Below, piece after piece: positions 17,430 to 25,204 of a DNA stretch of 64,000 bases. The stretch's first letter is position 1, and each line of letters starts with the position of its first letter. The notes under the pieces are model-generated. The model did no database searches. It had not been told where the DNA came from and saw only the letters and a list, made by a program, of their open reading frames with translations. The stretch is from Candidatus Poribacteria bacterium. Its GTDB lineage: Bacteria; Poribacteria; WGA-4E; WGA-3G. Position numbers and translations under genes: made by a program. The stretch is from NCBI GenBank assembly GCA_026710795.1, contig JAPOQK010000001.1:31079-95078 (forward strand), read 5' to 3'.

Positions 17430-18194
17430 CTATAGGTTGGCTTTTATATTTCCCCATGTTGTAGTTAATTTGCTTGCGGGGTAAACCGCCAACGCGGATT
17501 TGAACCCTTTTGTCATGAGGACTTTAATGTCAGCCTCAGTCAAAGCAACATTGAAAAACGCGACCTCATCAAAGAGTCCTGAATAATATTGTCCCCATTG
17601 ATCTAAAAAATTCGCGCCAATACCGATCTCCGTAAAAACATAGGAATCGGAAACTGTGTCCTCTTTTTCACCATTGTAATAGCCTGTCACATTTCCAGCA
17701 CCATCAAATACGAAGGCATAGTGCCCCCATTTATTATTATCAAATTTTGGGATGACGGGTTTCCATGCGGCACCCCAGATTTCAACCGCGCCATTTTGGT
17801 ACCGGATTGCGAAGGCTGGATTTGTCGGTCCACTGGTATTCGATATTAGCCGGTCATCATTAACCGCGTCGTTTGGATTTGCCCACAAAATTAATGTGAT
17901 CGTTCCAGATAAACCCAAATCCCCAACAGCTACCTGGCTTTTACTTTCATTTCCATCAAATTCCAGTGCAGATCCGAACTTACCGTTTTTTGTCCATTTT
18001 GGACTGTTCACAAGTATTCCGTCATTGCTATTGTCAGAAGAATCCTCCGCTGTATTCCCCTTGTCATCATCAAAGTGCCACATTCCGACAACGGTTTTCA
18101 GATCAAGTTCGGCATTGCTGATGTCAACGAACATCAGACTAAGGACAATTAAGCTGGTACAACCAAGAATTAAATTCGCTCTTACGATCTTCAT
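17430..18194 (-). CDS. Exported LamG-domain protein with C-terminal KLTTTWGNIK tag
   Basis: 254 residues: signal sequence 1-29, then a concanavalin-like LamG_3 jelly roll from about 38 to 230 (VGMWHFDDDKGNTAEDSSDN, ALEFDG, NKWGHYAFVFDG, GLFDEVAFFNVALTEADI). Such domains bind carbohydrate or proteins at the cell surface. The last residues, SKLTTTWGNIKANL, match the ends of three other exported proteins in the window (25205, 30012 and 30872). The tag lies after the jelly roll, separated by a short linker. The ATG follows AAGGAG. The ligand is unknown. Confidence 0.85.
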   Translation of the reverse strand: MKIVRANLILGCTSLIVLSLMFVDISNAELDLKTVVGMWHFDDDKGNTAEDSSDNSNDGILVNSPKWTKNGKFGSALEFDGNESKSQVAVGDLGLSGTITLILWANPNDAVNDDRLISNTSGPTNPAFAIRYQNGAVEIWGAAWKPVIPKFDNNKWGHYAFVFDGAGNVTGYYNGEKEDTVSDSYVFTEIGIGANFLDQWGQYYSGLFDEVAFFNVALTEADIKVLMTKGFKSALAVYPASKLTTTWGNIKANL

Positions 18195-18327
18195 CTGTCA
18201 TGATCTCCTTCATTGTGTAAGAAGGTTGTAAATTGTGAATTCGTGACGACATATAAGAGTTAAACATGTAATGTGTGAACATACCACTGACTTGTTCTTA
18301 CCATTTGTTCGTCATTCTATCACAGTT

Positions 18328-18459
18328 TCAATCTTCTAAACAAAAAATCTGGACGAATTCAGAGACGGCTGGATATTTTTTGCTTTCAGCATGACAGCTT
18401 TCACAGATCGATTGCTGTCCACAACGTTGGCACCAAAGAATCGATTTGTCTCGTAGCAT
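18328..18459 (-). CDS. Possible 43-residue zinc-ribbon microprotein
   Basis: A small frame starting at ATG 18457-18459, six bases after CGGAG. It encodes 43 residues with a CxxC-(5)-CxxC knuckle (CQRCGQQSICESC) and the ending FVQIFCLED. The frame continues upstream without a stop for ~24 codons (HCRRIVQHSF), but no standard start is there. It may therefore be a short gene or the tail of a decayed longer one. Residue usage looks protein-like rather than random. It lies in the 377-bp gap between the NUDIX and LamG genes. Confidence 0.4.
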   Translation of the reverse strand: MLRDKSILWCQRCGQQSICESCHAESKKYPAVSEFVQIFCLED

Positions 18460-18571
18460 GATTAACTCCGTTTTCACCAACTCAATGAAACTGTGCTGTA
18501 CGATGCGGCGGCAGTGTTCATCTTTGAAATTGATCGTTGTAGCTTATTTTCCTGATATGTTGTTACTATAA

Positions 18572-19210
18572 TTATTCGACAAGGATTTTCTCGTAGACAA
18601 AATCCAACCATCTGTCTTGTGGTGATATAATCAGAGGTTTCGGAGAAAGGGGTGTCCAGTAAGGTTTGAAAATGTGTCCTAAATCACTTTTCAATTCCCA
18701 TGCATCCTCTGTTTCCTCTTGTGTGGATAAATGGAAAAAATGTCTTTTTTTCTGGTCACTTAGGTTATCATTCAGCACCCATCCTGTAATATTATAGTCA
18801 ATGCATATAGGTTTGTGAAATTCGTCATATTCATATTCAATGTACGAAATGTGTGTGAAATCTTCTTGTGTAGAATGATAATCAACAGTGAGTCCTCTGG
18901 TGAGTTTATCCTTGTAGGGTACTGCATTTAAGTTGGGTTTGATATAGACGGTGGTTGTATTTGTGATTATTCTCTGTTGTTGTTCTAATTCATTCTCAAA
19001 ACAACCGAGATATTTTTCGATCTTTACGACTCTTAGTCCTGTTTCTTCATAAGTTTCACGTATGACTGCAGTTTCAATATCTTCACCGACTTCCACACTA
19101 CCAGCGGGGATTTGAATGCCAGCTGTGGGGTGTTTGAATACAAGCAGCGAGTTTACTCGATTTCGTTTTTGTGTTATAAATGCGGTGACTTTTTCAATGG
19201 AATTGTTAAT
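18572..19210 (-). CDS. NUDIX hydrolase, probable AUU start
   Basis: About 212 residues if translation begins at ATT 19208-19210. The Nudix box is GSVEVGEDIETAVIRETYEE continuing TGL, and the fold is complete only if the N-terminal strand IEKVTAFITQKRNRVNSLLVF is included. No ATG, GTG or TTG precedes it in frame after the stop at about 19237; the first GTG (19096) falls inside the Nudix box. AGGAG (19220-19224) lies nine bases before ATT. Either AUU is used or the start codon has mutated away. Family members hydrolyse nucleoside diphosphates linked to another moiety; substrate unknown. The ~90 residues after the box are unlike the core family. Confidence 0.78.
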   Translation of the reverse strand: MNNSIEKVTAFITQKRNRVNSLLVFKHPTAGIQIPAGSVEVGEDIETAVIRETYEETGLRVVKIEKYLGCFENELEQQQRIITNTTTVYIKPNLNAVPYKDKLTRGLTVDYHSTQEDFTHISYIEYEYDEFHKPICIDYNITGWVLNDNLSDQKKRHFFHLSTQEETEDAWELKSDLGHIFKPYWTPLSPKPLIISPQDRWLDFVYEKILVE

Positions 19211-19332
19211 ATTTCTATTCTCCTGTACGATTTTTTACTCAATTTAAATAGAACGCATCTGCCACATATCCATTGACACGATCATCTTCCACAATGCCCT
19301 ATCCATTGTAGAAGTGCTGTTTATGAGAAATG

Positions 19333-19354
19333 GCGAGGCACAGAGACCTCGCCC
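19333..19354 (-). terminator. Hairpin downstream of the GH32-like gene region
   Basis: GGCGAGG (19333-19339) pairs with CCTCGCC (19348-19354) around an 8-base loop, 25 bp beyond the stop of the GH32-like gene. On the minus strand it is followed by ATTTCT, a weak U-tract. Confidence 0.5.
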
Positions 19355-19378
19355 TACAAATAATATATTTGATATGCT

Positions 19379-20935
19379 CTAAGCATAAATATTTTTCATC
19401 TGCCAAGAATCCAGTGATTTGAGTTCACTGTCTTGTCCCTGTGAACGCAAAGACACCCCAACGCTATCTTCCCTGTCAGGATAGACACGCATCGCGACAC
19501 ACTGTCGTCCATTGGCAAATACTTCAACGACACTCTTATCAATAAACACACGCAATTTGAGCGTTTCGTCTCCCAGAATAGACAGACCACCAGTTTCGGG
19601 AGCACGGGAACGAACATCCGGTGCAATTGAGGAATACGATGAATCTATCGTTAGCAGACTTTCGCGAACATTTCTCTCGGAATTATGATTTCGCATGCCA
19701 CGTTCTCTGAAGAAGGCAATACGTGTGAACTCCTCTTTGTTCGGAGAACGAAGTACGTTCAACTCAACCATCGGGGAACCTTTCGTGTCGATTTCCAATT
19801 CCAATTCCATCGCATTGCCATTGATGTTTTCTAATACAACTTCCTGATTCGCAGGTAGCGTCATCGAATCAACATGTTGATGGTCAGACCGTAGTGATTC
19901 TATATCGCCAGCAGGTTCAACACCAATTTCATCTCTTGAGAGAAGTGTCAGACGACGGGGCAAAGTCATAATCTGATTCCAACCCTTTGTGGGTTTTGCT
20001 GGGTTCATGTTGTAGATAACAATAACTCCACCCTCACCATCAGGTGTTGCAGATGGGGCGTGCACTCCTGCGGGAGAGGCTGCGCCAAAATTGTTTTTTG
20101 CTCCTCCTGTGACAACGAACTTGTCGCGTGCTTTATCATAATCACCAAGTAGATATTGTCCACCACTCATGTGACTGAAGAATAAGAGGATATGTCGGTC
20201 ACCGATAGGCCAGAAATATGGACATGCGCCATCATCACCTACCAAGGTGTATTGATCATCTTCTACGAAGGGATGTAAATAGACCCAATTCGCTAAATCA
20301 GCAGAACGAAGTAAGAAATTGGCGCGGACAGGTTTACCAGCAGGACCGTGTGGAAGCGTCCCACCCGATAACGAGTAATACATGTCATCTTTTTTCCAGA
20401 TGCATGGATCGAACACACGATAGACAGGTGTTGTGCCATCTGCATGTCTTGAGGGTATCACTGCCTTGCCAGAGACCTTTTCCCAATTCAGTAGGAGTGG
20501 ATCGCTTGACACTGCCACCATATTTCCAACAACCGTTCCGTGATACATTGCTATCACGCGGTCCTCTTCCACGTATGTTGATCCAGAGAAACAACATCTT
20601 TCTGGATTCGGATAGATCGCGTAGGGCAAATCCTGCCAATGGATCAGGTCATCACTAATCGCATGTCCCCAATGTTGACGTGTATCTTCCGGTGGATATG
20701 CCTGATAGAATAGATGCCACCGCCCCTGCCAAAAACAGAGTCCGTTTGGGTCATTAAGCATCGCTTCTGGATTGATGTAATGATAAATAGGACGATGCGG
20801 GTCCCCTTCGTATGTTTTACGATAAGCGTTCAACCGTTGCATCAACGGATTCGTCTTTAACTGTTCTTCCTGTTCTTCCAACGTTTCCGCGAACGTATAG
20901 TGCGGTACTTTAGAGGTAAAATCTTCGTTAGCCAT
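19379..20935 (-). CDS. GH32-like glycoside hydrolase (beta-fructosidase fold), divergent active site
   Basis: 518 residues, no signal peptide. The five-bladed propeller starts with AMLNDPNGLCFW, holding the GH32 nucleophile (Asp62). The middle aspartate is in RVFDPCIW (RDP in most members, here FDP). In the place of the usual WECP acid/base motif is DDGACPYFW, so the usual glutamate is replaced by Ala with nearby Asp residues. A C-terminal beta-sandwich (about 350-518; RVFIDKSVVEVFANG) is typical of GH32. It may act on fructans or sucrose, or it may have changed or lost activity. It is transcribed alone; AGGAG precedes the ATG. Confidence 0.85.
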   Translation of the reverse strand: MANEDFTSKVPHYTFAETLEEQEEQLKTNPLMQRLNAYRKTYEGDPHRPIYHYINPEAMLNDPNGLCFWQGRWHLFYQAYPPEDTRQHWGHAISDDLIHWQDLPYAIYPNPERCCFSGSTYVEEDRVIAMYHGTVVGNMVAVSSDPLLLNWEKVSGKAVIPSRHADGTTPVYRVFDPCIWKKDDMYYSLSGGTLPHGPAGKPVRANFLLRSADLANWVYLHPFVEDDQYTLVGDDGACPYFWPIGDRHILLFFSHMSGGQYLLGDYDKARDKFVVTGGAKNNFGAASPAGVHAPSATPDGEGGVIVIYNMNPAKPTKGWNQIMTLPRRLTLLSRDEIGVEPAGDIESLRSDHQHVDSMTLPANQEVVLENINGNAMELELEIDTKGSPMVELNVLRSPNKEEFTRIAFFRERGMRNHNSERNVRESLLTIDSSYSSIAPDVRSRAPETGGLSILGDETLKLRVFIDKSVVEVFANGRQCVAMRVYPDREDSVGVSLRSQGQDSELKSLDSWQMKNIYA

Positions 20936-21027
20936 AGTTTCTCCTCTGCGAAATGTATATGAGATTTATGACTTTTAGCATAGCAGAGAATTGGCTGCAT
21001 GTCCAGAAAATTGAAAAGTTAAAGCAA

Positions 21028-21055
21028 ACGGACGGGAGTAATTTATCCCGTCCGT
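21028..21055 (-). terminator. Hairpin downstream of the restriction-modification operon
   Basis: A perfect 10-bp stem ACGGACGGGA / TCCCGTCCGT with an 8-base loop lies 32 bp past the endonuclease stop codon. The following minus-strand bases (TTGCTTTAAC) are only partly U-rich. Its stem shares GGACGGGA with the hairpin at 4881. Confidence 0.55.
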
Positions 21056-21086
21056 TCTTTATATATTGAACTGCCATTAAAATTGT

Positions 21087-21830
21087 CTATATAGCAGAGG
21101 AATCTGCTGAATTAAATTTAACGATTTCTTCCCAAAGGACGTTACCTTCAGGATCGCAAAATGTTGTGATAAATTCTAACGTAAATTTGTTTACAACTTT
21201 GGCATATTCCTGAATAAAATGTTCGTTTCTTACTTTCGCATGATGTCCTAATGGTTCAATTATATCTGTGTAAAGATTCTTATCACCTGAAATAAATGTC
21301 CAAAATTGTTGTCCACAATATTTATAGTATTCACCTTTATCTGGCTTTTGATTTTTTCCATAACAGCAACCGTTTACAGCCACAATGTTCGTTGATGATG
21401 TATTTGTCCTGAGAATTCTTTTCGCTTTTGTGAAATTATCTTTCAGTCTCGCAACTTGGTTGCTATTTCCCCAATTAGGTCCAGATTTGATTGACACAAT
21501 ATATCTAATACCATTATTTATAAATTCTAAATCAATACCTTCTGCAGAAGATTTTTGTCCACCAAATACTTGCGTACAAATGAAGATCACAAGTTCCTCC
21601 AGAAATCCACCAAAGATCGTTTCTTCCTGTGAAGACAGATGGGCATCCAAAATTGTCTTTACATAATCTTGAGCTGTATTTATATTTTTTGCTTTGAATA
21701 GGTAGGGGTTTTTTCGTTTGACAACAGTCATCAGTTTCAATTTATGAAGATTGTCTAACCTTTTTTGGTGAAAGTTCTGAATGTTCGCCTCTACATAATC
21801 AGTTATCTCCTGTTGTGTAATTTGTTTCAT
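21087..21830 (-). CDS. Putative type II restriction endonuclease (PmeII/MjaII-like family)
   Basis: About 247 residues from the ATG at 21828-21830, which follows GAGGAAGAAG. A PD-(D/E)XK-like core is visible: FGGFLEELVIFICTQVFGG, then GIDLEF (acidic residue), then YIVSIKSGPNWGNSNQ, where IK supplies the lysine. This arrangement resembles the PmeII-type endonuclease family. Its start overlaps the upstream DNA methyltransferase gene by 32 bp, the classic arrangement of a modification-restriction pair. I read no frameshift. The recognition site cannot be deduced. The later Cys-rich stretch CCYGKNQKPDKGEYYKYC may stabilise the fold. Confidence 0.8.
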   Translation of the reverse strand: MKQITQQEITDYVEANIQNFHQKRLDNLHKLKLMTVVKRKNPYLFKAKNINTAQDYVKTILDAHLSSQEETIFGGFLEELVIFICTQVFGGQKSSAEGIDLEFINNGIRYIVSIKSGPNWGNSNQVARLKDNFTKAKRILRTNTSSTNIVAVNGCCYGKNQKPDKGEYYKYCGQQFWTFISGDKNLYTDIIEPLGHHAKVRNEHFIQEYAKVVNKFTLEFITTFCDPEGNVLWEEIVKFNSADSSAI

Positions 21831-22668
21831 CTTCTTCCTCTTCAAATAGCCGATATTGTTGCGATTTGATGTTTTCCTTTGCAACTTGATAATATTGGGG
21901 AAAAATCTCTATACCAACGGAATTTCTGGATAACTTTTGAGCGACTTGACTGGTTGTTCCAGAACCAGCAAACGGGTCAAGCACCCAATCATTTTCTTCA
22001 GTAAACAATTTGATAAACCACTCAGGCAACGTATTCGGAAATACGGCACTATGTTTTTTATTTCCTGTTTCCGTTGCTAAGTGCAAAACATTCGTCGGAT
22101 ACGCCATTTTTCGGTCTAACCAATTTGATACATTTTTACCGAATCCGCTACCCACCTTTGATGTATCCCGACTCTGGTCTGTTTTGCTGAGTTTTCTCAG
22201 CCTTTTCTCCGCCCAATCTCCCATCGGCACCATCACAGACTCTTGATACATAGCGAATTTCTTGGTCTTGTTGAATTGTAAACATCTTTCCCATGCATCT
22301 CTAAACCGATTTGGCCATTTACCCGGATAACTGTTTTTCTTGTGCCAGATAAACTCCTCTGTCCACAACCAACCTTGTTTTTTCATCTCAAGAATTAACT
22401 CAATTACATAGGTATGTCGTTCTCCGTTAACAGCTTTTTCTTTAATGTTCAAAATGAATGTACCAGATGGCTTGAGTACTCTAAAAAATTGCTCAGCGCG
22501 AGGCATGAACCAATTGACATATTCATTTGGATTGATTCCCCCGTATGTTTTGGACCGCCGGTCAGCGTATGGAGGAGAAGTTACAATCAAGTCAAATGAA
22601 TCTGATTCAAACTTGGTGAGTACCTCTAAACAATCTCCGAGATAAAGATCAGTTTTTATTCTTCCCAT
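21799..22668 (-). CDS. DNA methyltransferase of the R-M pair (N4-cytosine/N6-adenine, beta-type order)
   Basis: About 289 residues. Catalytic motif IV is DLIVTSPPYADRR near the N-terminus and SAM-binding motif I is VLDPFAGSGTTSQVA near the C-terminus. This IV-to-I order defines the beta class, and the SPPY form favours N4-cytosine, though N6-adenine cannot be excluded. The start is the ATG at 22666-22668, which lies about 40 bp inside the transcript of the promoter at 22708-22736; an earlier TTG would lie at its 5' edge. It modifies host DNA so that the overlapping downstream endonuclease does not cut it. Confidence 0.88.
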   Translation of the reverse strand: MGRIKTDLYLGDCLEVLTKFESDSFDLIVTSPPYADRRSKTYGGINPNEYVNWFMPRAEQFFRVLKPSGTFILNIKEKAVNGERHTYVIELILEMKKQGWLWTEEFIWHKKNSYPGKWPNRFRDAWERCLQFNKTKKFAMYQESVMVPMGDWAEKRLRKLSKTDQSRDTSKVGSGFGKNVSNWLDRKMAYPTNVLHLATETGNKKHSAVFPNTLPEWFIKLFTEENDWVLDPFAGSGTTSQVAQKLSRNSVGIEIFPQYYQVAKENIKSQQYRLFEEEEDETNYTTGDN

Positions 22669-22707
22669 TGAATTATTTGCCTTTATGCTGCTAATAGTAA
22701 GTCTCAA

Positions 22708-22736
22708 ATATTACCATACCTACTTAGAAAAATCAA
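22708..22736 (-). promoter_or_regulatory. Promoter of the restriction-modification operon
   Basis: Read on the minus strand: TTGATT (22731-22736), a 17-bp spacer and TAATAT (22708-22713). The distance to the methyltransferase ATG is 39 bp. It matches consensus with ideal spacing. Confidence 0.55.
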
Positions 22737-22833
22737 GTGGAAGGTAAAAACGCAGGGATATTAGTTTTAAGAATATTCTGTAGATGAGTGTTACCAATGG
22801 TTTATGTCGTAGGTCGGGTAGAGCTTGCGAAAC

Positions 22834-22951
22834 CCATAGGTGTCAACTTAAGGTAAATATGCGTTCGTACAAGCGCATTTCATTACAACTCTTACAGAAG
22901 AAAGCCCGCTACTTACAATCTGGATTCATTCCCTTAAGTTGACACTTATGG
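22834..22951. mobile_element. MITE-like element with 20-bp terminal inverted repeats
   Basis: Left end CCATAGGTGTCAACTTAAGG (22834-22853); right end is the inverse CCTTAAGTTGACACTTATGG (22932-22951); 19 of 20 bases match. The 78-bp interior is non-coding. Degenerate ends of the same type occur at 23356 and 53430. Confidence 0.65.
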
Positions 22952-23025
22952 ATTTTCCTAACTCACTTCACACACATAAATTATTGTTTTAGATTTTCTC
23001 AAACATAACTATCCAAATCTAATAG

Positions 23026-23145
23026 TTTTAGAGTCATTTATGACTATTATAGTCATAAATAAGCTGTAAACCCAGTTCTGATAAGGATTTGTAGCAAAAT
23101 ACAAAAATCCGAAAAATTGCGATTGACTCTAAAAACTCTAAAGTT
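23026..23145 (-). mobile_element. MITE-like element, copy 2 (TTTTAGAGTCA ends)
   Basis: Inverted ends TTTTAGAGTCA (23026-23036) and TGACTCTAAAA (23124-23134) plus the outer ACTCTAAAGT. The interior, read in reverse, contains TTTAGAGTCAATCGCAATTT and ACTGGGTTTACAGCTTATTT, as in copy 1 at 6786-6907. Confidence 0.7.
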
Positions 23146-23577
23146 TTTGGCATTAACCGCATAATTCATTGTAGGAGAGAACTCCGATACCCGATAGATC
23201 GGGATTCGGAGATCGATCCTACAAGTATTTTGATCATATTTTACCAAAGACTTTACACACCCTAATCGGTTTCAGGGTCATTTAGTCTTAAGAATACGCA
23301 GTTGATGGTTGTTACAAGGAGGTTATATCGTAGGTTGGGTAGAGCTTGCGAAACCCATAGTGGACAATTTAAGGAAGGAATGTATTTGTAGTCGCGTAAT
23401 TCATTACGCCCCTTTATTACGGGAACAGTATCGTAAGTTGAGTTCGCTTCGCTCACTCTGACCTACGGACTACTCCTATCAAAGCAATTCTAAAATCCGC
23501 TATAAAATTTACTTGGACGAAGGAAGTTTAATATTTTAGTCGTTACACAAACAGAGACACGGTTGCTCAATTAGTTC

Positions 23578-25128
23578 TTGCGAAAAGCAACGATAATTGG
23601 TATCCTTGATGAAATGAAAAGACAGATAGGACATGTTTTTACGCCGCAAAAATGGGCAGAATGGCTCATCAATAAATGGGACATTTTTGACGCATGGATT
23701 GATGGTGCACATATTTGTGACCCTACAGCTGGACAAGGAGCATTCGTGCTTGCCATGCTCCATATTGCACGTAACAAGGGAATTTCTATCACACCTGAAC
23801 GCTTGTCCCGCCTTACGCTCATTGAGTTGGTTCCATCACATCTTGATCAATTCAAAAGAAATGTCCTACTCGAATTCGGTATTGATTTTCCAACCACTCA
23901 ACTCTATTGCCAAGATATTATTACGGAGGAACATGAGGGGAAGTATGATATTCTCATTGGGAATCCACCTTGGGTAAACTTTGGCGACTTGCCTACAGAT
24001 TATAAAACATACCTAAAGCCATATTTCATAAAAGAAGGACTAATTGCGGATATGCAACGGACACTTTTGGGGTCTTCACGCGTTGATATTGCTGCGTTAG
24101 TTCTAAAAGTTGTATTGGGGAAATTGCTCAAAGAGAACGGTTCAGGATATTTCTACCTTCCCACGTCTCTCTTTTTTGGCGATGGTGCTCATCGTGGCTT
24201 CAGAAGTTATAACACAAAATGTTCGAAAAGATCTTTTAATACCTATCGAAATTTTGCCATAGATTCCGTCTATGAATTTACATCTACTAAAGTGTTCGAA
24301 GGTGTTAGCACTGCTTATTGTTGTGCGAGATTTCAAGGTGATACACAACAGAAATTTCCTGTGTCGTATTTCAAGGAAAAAGGAGGAAAATGGGTTGAAT
24401 ATAAAGCGTTGCCACTCAAGAATCCTGCAGATCCATGGCGAATTGTGCATAACCTTGATGAACTCAATACCAGCAAAATTCTTGATATTAGTTTAACACC
24501 TGAACAGAAACCACGACAAGGGGTGAATACATGTGGAGCGAATAGTATCTTCATCTTTGACCACAAACCCTCTCATCTTCCTGATGAGTTTCTTTATCCT
24601 CTGGTAACTAAAGAGATATGGCGACAACACCCATTGACACCCCAAAAATGGATTCTACTCCCATATCATCGGGAGACAGGAAAACCCCTTACTTGGGAAC
24701 AAATCCAGCAGAACGACACATTGTCCAGTTACCTATTGAGTTACCAAGATGTTTTACAAGATAGAAAAGGTACACTACTACGATCAGTAATAAACAGGGA
24801 AAATTGGTGGGCTATGCTTGGCGTTGGCACCTATTCGTTTGCACCATTCAAAGTGATATGGGAGGCATACGGGAGTAAACAATTTATACCAATTATTCTA
24901 AGTAGTATAGATGGACAAATGTGGCAAGGAAATCAGGCAATGCATGCGTTTATTCCGTGCTGGAGTGAAGATGAAGCACATAGAATAAAAACTGAACTTG
25001 AGAATCCAGAAATATTAAACCTGTTGCAACAACTTAACGGAGCAGGAAAGTGTAATTGGGCACAACCGGGGAAGATGAAGAAAATATTATCATTTAGCGA
25101 AACTGAGAATATGTCAATAGAATGGTAA
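23578..25128 (+). CDS. N6-adenine DNA methyltransferase (gamma class, Eco57I/TaqI-like)
   Basis: Up to 516 residues. Motif I is CDPTAGQGAFVLAML (about residue 45) and motif IV is ILIGNPPWVNFGD (about residue 125), the NPPW form typical of N6-adenine gamma-class enzymes. A C-terminal region of ~250 residues (TPEQKPRQGVNTCGANSIF, LYPLVTKEIWRQHP) looks like a target-recognition domain. No nuclease motif precedes motif I, so it is a stand-alone modification enzyme or lacks its nuclease partner. The start is uncertain: TTG at 23578 or ATG at 23614, neither with a good ribosome binding site. Confidence 0.85.
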   Translation: MRKATIIGILDEMKRQIGHVFTPQKWAEWLINKWDIFDAWIDGAHICDPTAGQGAFVLAMLHIARNKGISITPERLSRLTLIELVPSHLDQFKRNVLLEFGIDFPTTQLYCQDIITEEHEGKYDILIGNPPWVNFGDLPTDYKTYLKPYFIKEGLIADMQRTLLGSSRVDIAALVLKVVLGKLLKENGSGYFYLPTSLFFGDGAHRGFRSYNTKCSKRSFNTYRNFAIDSVYEFTSTKVFEGVSTAYCCARFQGDTQQKFPVSYFKEKGGKWVEYKALPLKNPADPWRIVHNLDELNTSKILDISLTPEQKPRQGVNTCGANSIFIFDHKPSHLPDEFLYPLVTKEIWRQHPLTPQKWILLPYHRETGKPLTWEQIQQNDTLSSYLLSYQDVLQDRKGTLLRSVINRENWWAMLGVGTYSFAPFKVIWEAYGSKQFIPIILSSIDGQMWQGNQAMHAFIPCWSEDEAHRIKTELENPEILNLLQQLNGAGKCNWAQPGKMKKILSFSETENMSIEW

Positions 25129-25204
25129 GCTATTCTTACAGAAAAGAGGGTGTTAATTTGTTTTGGACACAACTATACCAGGTGTGCCCAAAACCTATAT
25201 CAAA

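Larger units (their letters stand above)
22737..23577. other. Repeat-rich, non-coding spacer of ~840 bp
   Basis: No credible gene. It holds two copies of a ~100-bp unit (about 22755-22870 and 23275-23395) sharing GTAGAGCTTGCGAAACCCAT, a 118-bp inverted-repeat element (22834-22951), the second copy of the TTTAGAGTCA element (23026-23145), and a hairpin around CCCGATAGATCGGG (23190). The nesting suggests a landing site for small mobile repeats next to the restriction system. Confidence 0.65.

Noticed and set aside
23053..23456. Two small open frames on the minus strand in the repeat nest
   Set aside because: They lie wholly inside MITE-like and direct repeats, with no ribosome binding site and no protein-like composition.
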